A stretch of DNA of 5,646 bases from Pseudomonadota bacterium. GTDB lineage: Bacteria; Pseudomonadota; Alphaproteobacteria; Caulobacterales; Caulobacteraceae. Positions within the stretch are counted from its first letter, which is position 1; every line of letters starts with the position of its first letter. The position numbers and the translations under genes were made by a program. The DNA lies in NCBI GenBank assembly GCA_023433585.1, contig JAEZCL010000040.1, forward strand, positions 1-5,646, given 5' to 3'. Positions 1-4,856 of this stretch are shown piece after piece. A model generated the notes under the pieces. It made no database searches and had not been told where the DNA came from. It worked only from the letters and a program-made list of their open reading frames with translations.

Positions 1-46
1 CCCCACGAGGTGGGGAGGAGACAGTCTCTCCCCCCGCCGGGGGGAG
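1..46. repeat. Two adjacent C-run/G-run palindromes inside the bkdB reading frame
   Basis: ccccac-gag-gtgggg (1-15) is a perfect 6-bp stem with a 3-nt loop. Twelve bases on, ctcccccc-gcc-ggggggag (28-46) is a perfect 8-bp stem with a 3-nt loop. Both lie in the open E2 frame upstream of the lipoyl domain and would be translated into a Pro/Gly/Ser-rich N-terminal stretch. They resemble the palindromes further into the gene in style but are not copies of the same sequence. The first may be cut by the window edge. Confidence 0.6.
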
Positions 47-1424
47 CACGGCGACGTCGACGAAGTCGGGGGCGCCGGAGGGGGGCAAGTCCGCGCCCGC
101 GCCGACCGGCCGCGTCTTCAAGCTGCCCGATGTGGGCGAAGGCACGGCCGAGGCCGAGCTGGTGGCCTGGCACGTGAAGGTCGGGGACGCGGTCGAGGAA
201 GACCAGATCCTGGCCGAGGTCATGACCGACAAGGCCACGGTGGAGATCACCAGCCCCTTCGCCGGAACCGTCGCCGCCCTGCACGGCGAGCCCGGCCAGG
301 CCCTGGCCGTCGGCGGGCCGTTGGTGACGTTCGCGGGGGATGGCGCGCAATCGTCCCCCTTCCCCCATGATGGGGGGAGGGCCGGGGGTGGGGGTGCCGC
401 GCGTGCCAGCAAGCACGCCGCCGCCGAAACGACCGCGCCTGTTTCTTCTTCAGCGAGCAAGACGGCCGCCGCCTCCACCCCCATCCCAACCCTACCCCCA
501 TCAAGGGGGAAGGGCTCTGAAATGCGCCAGCCGCAGAAACCTGGCGTGCGGCCGCTGGCCTCGCCCGCCGTGCGCGCCCGCGCCCGCGATCTGGGGATCG
601 AGCTTCAGTTCGTGCCCGGCTCGGGCCCGGGCGGTCGGATCGAACACGGCGACCTGGACGCCTTCCTCTCGGGACGGGGCGCATCCGTCGCCGCGCCGAC
701 CGGCGGCTCGCTCTACGCCCCGGCGGAAGGGACTACCGAGGCCCGCATCATCGGCCTGCGCCGCCGGATCGCCGAAAGGATGGCCGAGAGCGTGCGGCGC
801 ATCCCGCACATCACCTACGTCGAGGAGATCGACGTCACGGCTCTGGAAGACCTGCGCGCGCACATGAACGCCACGCGGGCCAAGGACCAGCCGAAGCTGA
901 ACGTCCTGCCCTTCATCGCCCGCGCCATCGTGGTCGCCCTGAGGGATCAGCCGCAGATCAACGCCCATTACGACGACGAGGCGGGCATCTTGACGACGCA
1001 TAATGCGGTGCACCTGGGCATCGCCGCCCAGACGCCGAACGGCCTGATGGTGCCCGTAGTCCGCCACGCCGAGGCGCGCGACCCCTGGGACACGGCGGCC
1101 GAGATCGCTCGCGTCGCCAATGCGGCCAGGGACGGCAGCGCCAAGCGCGAGGAGCTGACCGGCTCGACCCTCACCATCACCTCGCTGGGAACCCTGGGCG
1201 GCCTGGTCCACACCCCCATCATCAACCACCCCGAGGTCGCCATCATCGGCCCCAACAAGATCATCGAGCGCGTGGTGGTGATTGATGGCCAGATGGTAGT
1301 GCGGAAGATGATGAACCTGTCCTCGTCCTTCGACCACCGCATCGTCGATGGCCACGATGCGGCGGTCTTCGTCCAGCGCATCAAGGGTCTGCTGGAGCAC
1401 CCGGCGACCTTGTGGATGGGGTGA
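1..1424 (+). CDS. bkdB: Branched-chain 2-oxo acid dehydrogenase E2, lipoamide acyltransferase (5' partial)
   Basis: E2 core of the branched-chain keto acid dehydrogenase complex: it transfers the acyl group from lipoyl-lysine to CoA in Val/Leu/Ile breakdown in the cytoplasm. Order: lipoyl domain (about 114-335) with LPDVGEG and the MTDKATVEI motif, lipoyl Lys codon 231-233; a long Pro/Ala/Ser/Gly linker (about 336-545); peripheral-subunit-binding domain (about 546-668, RPLASPAVRARARDLGI and GSGPGGRI); catalytic domain (about 740-1424) ending in SSSFDHRIVDG, catalytic His codon 1335-1337 and Asp four residues on. Motifs GLRRRIAERM and YVEEIDVTALE match Pseudomonas BkdB rather than PDH or OGDH E2. 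The first in-frame GTG (132) lies inside the lipoyl LPDVGEG motif, so it cannot be the true start. The frame is open back to base 3 without ATG, GTG or TTG, so the gene begins before the window. Visible length is 473 residues against about 423 for Pseudomonas BkdB; the excess lies in an N-terminal extension and the linker, both carrying palindromic repeats. The stop overlaps the ribosome binding site of the next gene. Confidence 0.93.
   Translation, partial: PRGGEETVSPPAGGSTATSTKSGAPEGGKSAPAPTGRVFKLPDVGEGTAEAELVAWHVKVGDAVEEDQILAEVMTDKATVEITSPFAGTVAALHGEPGQALAVGGPLVTFAGDGAQSSPFPHDGGRAGGGGAARASKHAAAETTAPVSSSASKTAAASTPIPTLPPSRGKGSEMRQPQKPGVRPLASPAVRARARDLGIELQFVPGSGPGGRIEHGDLDAFLSGRGASVAAPTGGSLYAPAEGTTEARIIGLRRRIAERMAESVRRIPHITYVEEIDVTALEDLRAHMNATRAKDQPKLNVLPFIARAIVVALRDQPQINAHYDDEAGILTTHNAVHLGIAAQTPNGLMVPVVRHAEARDPWDTAAEIARVANAARDGSAKREELTGSTLTITSLGTLGGLVHTPIINHPEVAIIGPNKIIERVVVIDGQMVVRKMMNLSSSFDHRIVDGHDAAVFVQRIKGLLEHPATLWMG
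357..396 (+). repeat. REP-like palindromic element, copy 1, within the bkdB linker
   Basis: A C-run/G-run element. Bases 357-367 pair with 371-381 around a tga loop (11 pairs, one G-T wobble), followed by a G-rich tail of G5-T-G5-T. The same roughly 40-nt sequence recurs in opposite orientation at 475-514, with mismatches at only about six positions. It lies wholly within the coding frame and encodes a Gly/Pro/Arg-rich part of the flexible linker after the lipoyl domain. Its origin as a mobile or expanding intergenic repeat is inferred from the palindrome and the second copy. Confidence 0.7.
475..514 (-). repeat. REP-like palindromic element, copy 2 (inverted), within the bkdB linker
   Basis: The reverse complement of 514-475 matches 357-396 over about 40 nt, including the hairpin and its G-rich tail. 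Its stem is 495-499 with 505-509 plus 490-493 with 511-514, interrupted by one A-A mismatch. In the + frame it is read as a linker peptide containing PIPTLPPSRGKG. The two copies are about 78 nt apart and face each other, so the linker mRNA could also fold into one long stem. Confidence 0.7.
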
Positions 1425-1429
1425 GGGGG

Positions 1430-1828
1430 ATGCGAAGTTCGACAAACATCCTCTTGGCCGCCTGCTTTTTGGGGTTTGGCCTGACGATGTTGCCGAGCAA
1501 CGCATCAGCGTGCGCCCGCCCTCCGCCTCCGCCGTGGCACATTTTGACGAGCGATGATGGTCCGCCGGTCTGGATCGGTCGCGTCACCGACGTCATCCCG
1601 AACCGCATCCCGTACAGAAATAGCCAGTTCGTAGTTCGCCAGTCGACTGCTCTCATTGAGACGCTTGAGCGTGTGAACGGAGACGCGCCCGAATCTATGA
1701 ATTCGTCGGGGCTACTGATGTTCGCACTAGAAGGCGGACAGACCTGTGGTGCGGTCCCTGGATGGTGCTTGAAGCGGGCGAAATTGTCCTGGTTATCCCA
1801 GACGCCGTTTTTGGCGACTATATCTTGA
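1430..1828 (+). CDS. Small exported protein of unknown function, apparently frameshifted
   Basis: Function not recognised. ATG at 1430 is preferred over the in-frame GTG at 1412 because GAGGG (1423-1427) precedes it and overlaps the bkdB stop. From there a signal peptide is clear: short basic start, hydrophobic stretch ILLAACFLGFGLTML, then SNASA before Cys28. Cleavage after ASA fits signal peptidase I; the -3 Ala makes a lipobox only marginal. The mature start CARPPPPPW is Pro-rich. The reading as written gives 132 residues, but its last part (from about 1745) looks unnatural (GWCLKRAKLSWLSQ), while the -1 frame gives a plausible strand-like C-terminus. GC is visibly lower than in the neighbours: 33 of 60 bases at 1621-1680 and 32 of 60 at 1801-1860, against 43 of 60 at 2101-2160. 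It splits two genes that normally adjoin, which suggests an inserted, perhaps decaying gene. Confidence 0.6.
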   Translation: MRSSTNILLAACFLGFGLTMLPSNASACARPPPPPWHILTSDDGPPVWIGRVTDVIPNRIPYRNSQFVVRQSTALIETLERVNGDAPESMNSSGLLMFALEGGQTCGAVPGWCLKRAKLSWLSQTPFLATIS

Positions 1829-1881
1829 AGACAGCAGACAGCCCGCCCGAGATCAGACTTAGGCTAGAATCCTATCAATGA
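1745..1881 (+). pseudogene. Displaced 3' end of the small exported protein gene (-1 frame)
   Basis: The -1 frame is open from 1669 and from about 1750 reads CGPWMVLEAGEIVLVIPDA followed by FGDYILKTADSPPEIRLRLESYQ, ending at TGA 1879-1881, which overlaps the lpdV ATG as ATGA. Joining the upstream frame through 1744 (ending GGQTC-type context) to 1750 by leaving out tgtgg (1745-1749) gives one continuous 148-residue protein. The next five bases, tgcgg (1750-1754), are a near copy of the omitted five, so a 5-nt tandem duplication is a simple cause. A sequencing error cannot be excluded. Confidence 0.6.
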
Positions 1882-3275
1882 CCCAGACCCTCAAAACCAA
1901 GGTCCTCATCATCGGCGCCGGGACTGGCGGCTATGTCGCCGGCATCCGCTGCGGCCAACTTGGCCTCGACACCGTGCTGGTGGACGGCGGCGATGGCCTT
2001 GGCGGGACGTGCCTGAACGTGGGCTGTATTCCGTCCAAGGCGATCATCCATGCGGCGGGCAAGTTCGAGACGGTGGCCAAGGCGGCCGGCGGCGGGACGC
2101 TGGGGATCACGGCGGCCAGCCCGGCCATCGACCTGAAGGCGACGGTGGCGTGGAAGGACGGGATCGTCAAAAAGCTGAACGCCGGGGTCGCGGCCCTGCT
2201 GAAGAAGGCCAAGGTGAAGGTCATCAAGGGCTGGGCGCATTTCGAGGATGCCAAGACCTGCACCGTTTCGACCGATGACGGCGACATCCGGATCACGGCC
2301 GAGCATGTGATCCTGGCCACCGGGTCCGAGCCGGTGGAGCTGCCGTTCCTGCCGTTCGGCGGGAACGTGATCTCGTCCACCGAGGCGCTGTCGCTGCCCG
2401 AGGTGCCGAAGAAACTGGTGGTGGTCGGTGGCGGCTATATCGGGCTGGAGCTGGGCATCGCCTATCGCAAGCTCGGCGCCGAGGTGGCCATCGTCGAAAT
2501 GGCCGAGCGCATCCTGCCGCTCTACGACAAGGCCCTGACCGACCCGGTGATGAAGTGGCTGGAGCGCCACGGGGTCGAACTGCACCTGGGCGCCCGCGCG
2601 GGCGGGTTCGAGAAGGGCAAGCTGAGCGTCACCACGAAGGATGGCAAGCCGATCCGCATCGCCGCCGACAAGGTGCTGGTCACCGTGGGCCGGAAACCAC
2701 GCACGTCCGGCTGGGGCCTGGAGAACATGGGCCTGGCCATGAACGGGCCGTTCGTGAAGATCGACAATCGCTGCGCCACCGCCATGAAGAATGTCTGGGC
2801 CGTGGGCGATCTGACCGGCGAACCCATGCTGGCGCACAAGGGCTCGGCCCAGGGCGAGGTGGTCGCGGAAATTATCGCCGGGCGTGACCGCGTGTTCGAC
2901 CCCGTCACCATCGCGGCGGTGTGCTTCACCGAGCCGGAGATCGTCTCGGCGGGCCTCGGCCCTGACGATGTGAAGGGCCGGGACGACGTGATCCAGTCGG
3001 TCTTCCCCTTCGCCGCCATCGGCCGGGCCCTGGCCATCGAAGCCGGCGACGACGGCGGCTTCGTGCGGGTGATCGCCGCGAAGGACGACCACCGCATCCT
3101 GGGCGTCCAGGCGGTCGGCCAGCATGTGTCGGAGCTGTCCAACAGTTTCGCCCAGATGCTGGAGATGGGCGCGGTGCTGGAGGACGTGGCCGGAACCATC
3201 CACGTTCACCCGACCCTGGGCGAAGCCTTCCATGAGGCCAGTCTGCGCGCCCTGGGCCACGCCATACATATTTAG
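1878..3275 (+). CDS. lpdV: Dihydrolipoyl dehydrogenase E3 of the branched-chain complex
   Basis: FAD enzyme that re-oxidises dihydrolipoyl groups on E2 and reduces NAD+. The 465-residue length is normal for the family. N-terminal FAD site GAGTGG (13-18); redox disulfide Cys45/Cys50 in GGTCLNVGCIPSK; NAD site VVVGGGYIGLELG (181-193); second FAD motif AVGDLTGEPMLAHKG (308-322); dimer-interface catalytic pair His444 and Glu449 in HVHPTLGE. The motif set and the C-terminus ALGHAIHI resemble Pseudomonas LPD-Val (LpdV) rather than the PDH-linked type, agreeing with bkdB upstream; a generic name would be lpdA. The start fits the usual short lead before the KVLIIGAGTGG strand. No good Shine-Dalgarno lies near the ATG (only an AGG about 15 nt upstream), so translation may be coupled to the ORF that ends in the ATGA overlap. 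Confidence 0.95.
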   Translation: MTQTLKTKVLIIGAGTGGYVAGIRCGQLGLDTVLVDGGDGLGGTCLNVGCIPSKAIIHAAGKFETVAKAAGGGTLGITAASPAIDLKATVAWKDGIVKKLNAGVAALLKKAKVKVIKGWAHFEDAKTCTVSTDDGDIRITAEHVILATGSEPVELPFLPFGGNVISSTEALSLPEVPKKLVVVGGGYIGLELGIAYRKLGAEVAIVEMAERILPLYDKALTDPVMKWLERHGVELHLGARAGGFEKGKLSVTTKDGKPIRIAADKVLVTVGRKPRTSGWGLENMGLAMNGPFVKIDNRCATAMKNVWAVGDLTGEPMLAHKGSAQGEVVAEIIAGRDRVFDPVTIAAVCFTEPEIVSAGLGPDDVKGRDDVIQSVFPFAAIGRALAIEAGDDGGFVRVIAAKDDHRILGVQAVGQHVSELSNSFAQMLEMGAVLEDVAGTIHVHPTLGEAFHEASLRALGHAIHI

Positions 3276-3276
3276 G

Positions 3277-3323
3277 GCGCTATCGCTCGGCTCGCGGAGC
3301 CTCGCTGCTTGAGCGCGGGGGCG
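3277..3323 (+). repeat. REP-like element, left copy, directly after lpdV
   Basis: 47-nt element starting two bases after the lpdV stop. It contains a perfect small hairpin, ggctc (3289-3293) with gagcc (3297-3301) around gcg. About 38 of 47 positions match the reverse complement of 3357-3402. No run of T follows, so a classical intrinsic terminator is not supported, but a stable 3' hairpin protecting or attenuating the bkd transcript is possible. Confidence 0.65.
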
Positions 3324-3356
3324 AGAGCGCCTCGCGCCGGGTGTTTCAGGACAATA

Positions 3357-3402
3357 CGCCCGCGCCCTCAAGCCGCGAGCGTCCGCGACGCGAGCATAGG
3401 GC
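3357..3402 (-). repeat. REP-like element, right copy, inverted
   Basis: Inverted partner of 3277-3323, separated by 33 nt. Its own hairpin is gcgtc (3379-3383) with gacgc (3387-3391) around cgc. Relative to the left copy, two stem pairs are flipped on both sides of the stem (G-C to C-G and C-G to G-C), so pairing is kept. Together the two arms can also fold into one long stem of about 46 bp. An extra outer pair of octamers, agggcgct (3274-3281) and agcgccct (3411-3418), is also perfectly complementary. Confidence 0.65.
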
Positions 3403-3436
3403 AAGCATCAAGCGCCCTCACAATGAAAACCCGCCC

Positions 3437-3447
3437 TTAAGCATTAA
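3437..3447 (+). promoter_or_regulatory. TTAA-N3-TTAA site upstream of motA, weak CtrA-like candidate
   Basis: TTAAGCATTAA lies 54 nt before the motA ATG, flanked by gccc and gggc. TTAAGCAT differs at one base from the CtrA half-site TTAACCAT known in Caulobacter, where CtrA controls many flagellar genes. The N3 spacing does not fit the usual TTAA-N7-TTAA, so this is only a candidate. No sigma-54 element (TGGC-N8-TTGC type) was seen in the spacer. Confidence 0.2.
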
Positions 3448-3501
3448 TGGGCATGGTGGCCGCCTGATCCGCGCCAGAAGGGCGTGAAAACGGGCTCGCA
3501 C

Positions 3502-4371
3502 ATGTTTCAGGTCATCGGCATCGTCTTGCTGTTCGCCATGGTGTTCGGCAGCTATCTGCTGCACGGCGGCAGGCTGGCGGTCATCACCTATTCCCTGCCC
3601 TATGAGCTGATGGCGATCCTGGGCGCCGCGGTCGCCGCCTTCCTGATCGGCAACTCCATGGCGACCATCAAGGCCACGGCGGGGGGCGTCGCCAAGGTCT
3701 TTGCGGGCAACAAGTGGAAGAAGGGCGACTACCGCGACCTGCTCAGCCTGCTGTTCCTGCTGACCAAGACCATGAAGTCAAAGGGCGTGATCGCGCTGGA
3801 GAACCACATCGAAAAACCGGCGGAATCCACCATCTTCCAGAAATACCCGAAGATTCTGAAGGATCACTTCGCCACCGACTTCATCTGCGACACCCTGCGC
3901 ATGATGACCATGAACCTGGAGGATCCTCACCAGATCGAGGACGCCATGGAGAAGCAGCTGGAGAAGCATCACCACGAGGCCCTGGCCGGCGCCCACGCGC
4001 TGCAGAACATGGCCGACGCCCTGCCGGCGCTGGGCATCGTCGCGGCGGTGCTGGGGGTCATCAAGACCATGGGGTCGATCACCGAGCCGCCCGAAGTGCT
4101 GGGCGGGATGATCGGCGGCGCCCTGGTGGGCACGTTCCTGGGGGTGTTTCTGGCCTACGGTCTGGTCGGGCCCTTCTCCGTGCGGCTGAAGGGAATCGTC
4201 GACGAGGACCACGCTTTCTACAAGATCATCCAGTCGGTGCTGGTGGCCCACCTGCACGGCAACGCCGCCCAGATCTCGGTGGAGATCGGCCGCGGCGACA
4301 TCCCCACCCCGGCCCAGCCGTCGTTCGCCGAGCTGGAAGACGCCCTTTCCGAGGCGGGGGCCGCCGCCTGA
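3502..4371 (+). CDS. motA: Flagellar motor stator protein MotA
   Basis: Inner-membrane stator subunit that, with MotB, forms the proton channel driving flagellar rotation. 289 residues from ATG 3502, close to E. coli MotA (295). Four membrane segments: about 2-20, 34-52, 172-190 and 201-223, with the large cytoplasmic loop between the second and third. Family landmarks: VFGSYLLHGG (14-23); loop residues K92 and E100 (KGVIALENHIEKPAES), at the places of E. coli R90 and E98; P175 in LPALGIVAAVLG and P224 in LVGPFS, matching P173 and P222; VGTFLGVFLAYG (209-220). ATG 3502 is chosen because relatives begin MFQxIGIV; the in-frame GTG at 3484 adds six residues and has AGAAGG only about two bases ahead, so it remains possible. 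No motB follows within the window. Confidence 0.95.
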   Translation: MFQVIGIVLLFAMVFGSYLLHGGRLAVITYSLPYELMAILGAAVAAFLIGNSMATIKATAGGVAKVFAGNKWKKGDYRDLLSLLFLLTKTMKSKGVIALENHIEKPAESTIFQKYPKILKDHFATDFICDTLRMMTMNLEDPHQIEDAMEKQLEKHHHEALAGAHALQNMADALPALGIVAAVLGVIKTMGSITEPPEVLGGMIGGALVGTFLGVFLAYGLVGPFSVRLKGIVDEDHAFYKIIQSVLVAHLHGNAAQISVEIGRGDIPTPAQPSFAELEDALSEAGAAA

Positions 4372-4415
4372 GCCGGGAAAGCTTGGCCGCAATCACGAAC
4401 CCGTGAAAAGATCAC

Positions 4416-4444
4416 TTGACGCCGCCCCTCACGATCGCGTTATC
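4416..4444 (+). promoter_or_regulatory. Probable housekeeping promoter for the small lipoprotein gene
   Basis: TTGACG at 4416-4421 is a strong -35 of the alphaproteobacterial type. After 17 nt comes GTTATC (4439-4444), a fair -10 (TTATCT one base later is an alternative). Transcription would start near 4451, at the left edge of the palindrome at 4451-4471. The spacing to a good Shine-Dalgarno and ATG at 4497 supports the assignment. Confidence 0.5.
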
Positions 4445-4450
4445 TGGCGG

Positions 4451-4471
4451 TGCGGGGGTCATGACCCCGCA
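4451..4471. promoter_or_regulatory. Palindrome at the predicted transcript start: operator or 5' stem-loop
   Basis: GGGGTCATGACCCC (4455-4468) is a perfect 14-bp palindrome. It extends as tgc/gca outside one extra G (4454). Placed at about +1 to +20 of the predicted transcript, it could be a dimeric repressor site or a 5'-terminal hairpin stabilising the mRNA. A perfect palindrome leaves no free loop, which slightly favours a DNA site. Confidence 0.4.
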
Positions 4472-4475
4472 TGAC

Positions 4476-4487
4476 CCTTCTGAAGGA
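4476..4487 (+). promoter_or_regulatory. Ribosome binding site within a short hairpin
   Basis: AAGGA (4483-4487) is nine bases ahead of ATG 4497 and fixes that start against the upstream in-frame TTG at 4416, which is the -35 box. cctt (4476-4479) can pair with aagg (4483-4486) around ctg, so the site may be partly masked; the stem is only 4 bp. ggatatcc (4485-4492) is a further 8-bp palindrome. Confidence 0.5.
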
Positions 4488-4496
4488 TATCCGATT

Positions 4497-4739
4497 ATGA
4501 CCATCCGTCACCTGCTCGTCGCCGCCGCCGGCGTCGCCGCCCTGTCCGTCGCCGCCTGCCAGCCGGCCGAAGAAGCCGCGCCGGAAGCCGCCGCCGAAGC
4601 CGAAGCCGCTGCTGACACCGCTGCTGACGCCGCCGCCACCGCCGGTGAAGCCGCTGAAGACGCCGCCGCCGCCGCCGGTGAAGCCGTCGAAGCCGCCGGC
4701 GAAGCGGTTGAAGAAGCCGCCGCTCCGGCCGCCGAGTAA
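4497..4739 (+). CDS. Small Ala/Glu-rich lipoprotein
   Basis: 80-residue protein, family not recognised. The N-terminus MTIRHLLVAAAGVAALSVAAC is a lipoprotein signal peptide: Arg/His, hydrophobic core, and VAAC lipobox with Cys21 to be lipidated. The remaining 60 residues hold 32 Ala, 13 Glu and 3 Asp, with no basic or aromatic residue and only one Cys, the lipidated one. Imperfect units of GEAAEDAAAAA, GEAVEAA and GEAVEEAAA suggest a long acidic helix standing off the membrane. Gln at mature position 2 does not signal inner-membrane retention, so outer-membrane placement is likely if Lol rules of enterics apply. It has its own promoter and terminator and appears monocistronic. Good RBS and strict GC-rich third positions support real coding despite low complexity. 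A structural or envelope-spacer role is only a guess. Confidence 0.8.
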   Translation: MTIRHLLVAAAGVAALSVAACQPAEEAAPEAAAEAEAAADTAADAAATAGEAAEDAAAAAGEAVEAAGEAVEEAAAPAAE

Positions 4740-4771
4740 TCCTTCGCTCGCAAGAGCTGAATGATGTGAAA

Positions 4772-4799
4772 GGGGTCGCCCGCCGGGCGGCCCCTTTTT
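4772..4799 (+). terminator. Rho-independent terminator of the small lipoprotein gene
   Basis: ggggtcgccc (4772-4781) pairs with gggcggcccc (4785-4794) around a gcc loop: 10 bp with one T-G wobble, followed directly by TTTTT (4795-4799). It lies 33 nt after the lipoprotein stop and insulates mnmC from it. Confidence 0.9.
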
Positions 4800-4821
4800 C
4801 GTGGCGGCCCTTCCGCTCCGC

Positions 4822-4850
4822 TTGATCGCAAGGCTTCAAAAATGCTCTAG
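4822..4850 (+). promoter_or_regulatory. Tentative promoter for mnmC
   Basis: TTGATC (4822-4827) and, 17 nt on, CTCTAG (4845-4850) are a weak -35/-10 pair. Because a terminator closes the upstream unit, mnmC needs its own promoter between 4800 and 4856. If this pair is right, the transcript starts at or a few bases before ATG 4857, with no room for a Shine-Dalgarno site. Confidence 0.25.
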
Positions 4851-4856
4851 CCGGGC

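Noticed and set aside
132..1424. GTG at 132 as the true E2 start
   Set aside because: It would delete the first strand of the lipoyl domain (FKLPD precedes it in frame).
501..1505. 334-codon minus-strand frame opposite bkdB
   Set aside because: Shadow of the E2 catalytic domain; no recognisable domain, signal or start context.
1806..1814. T5 run as a programmed -1 frameshift site
   Set aside because: It is not a proper X XXY YYZ heptamer in the reading frame, and the natural-looking -1 frame protein begins about 55 nt earlier, so a pentamer duplication fits better.
1875..3404. 509-codon open frame on the minus strand opposite lpdV
   Set aside because: It mirrors a clear lpdV gene and has a Gly/Arg/His/Asp-rich composition with no motif. 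Long antisense frames are expected in GC-rich coding DNA.
3778..4392. 204-codon minus-strand frame opposite motA
   Set aside because: Lies fully opposite MotA with shadow-like composition; no independent evidence.
4381..4410. cacg-aacc-cgtg hairpin after motA as a terminator
   Set aside because: Only 4 bp and followed by aaaag rather than a T tract.
4495..4839. Minus-strand frames opposite the Ala/Glu-rich lipoprotein
   Set aside because: They are poly-Arg/Leu or Ser/Ala readings of the same GCC repeats, run through the terminator, and lack ribosome binding sites.
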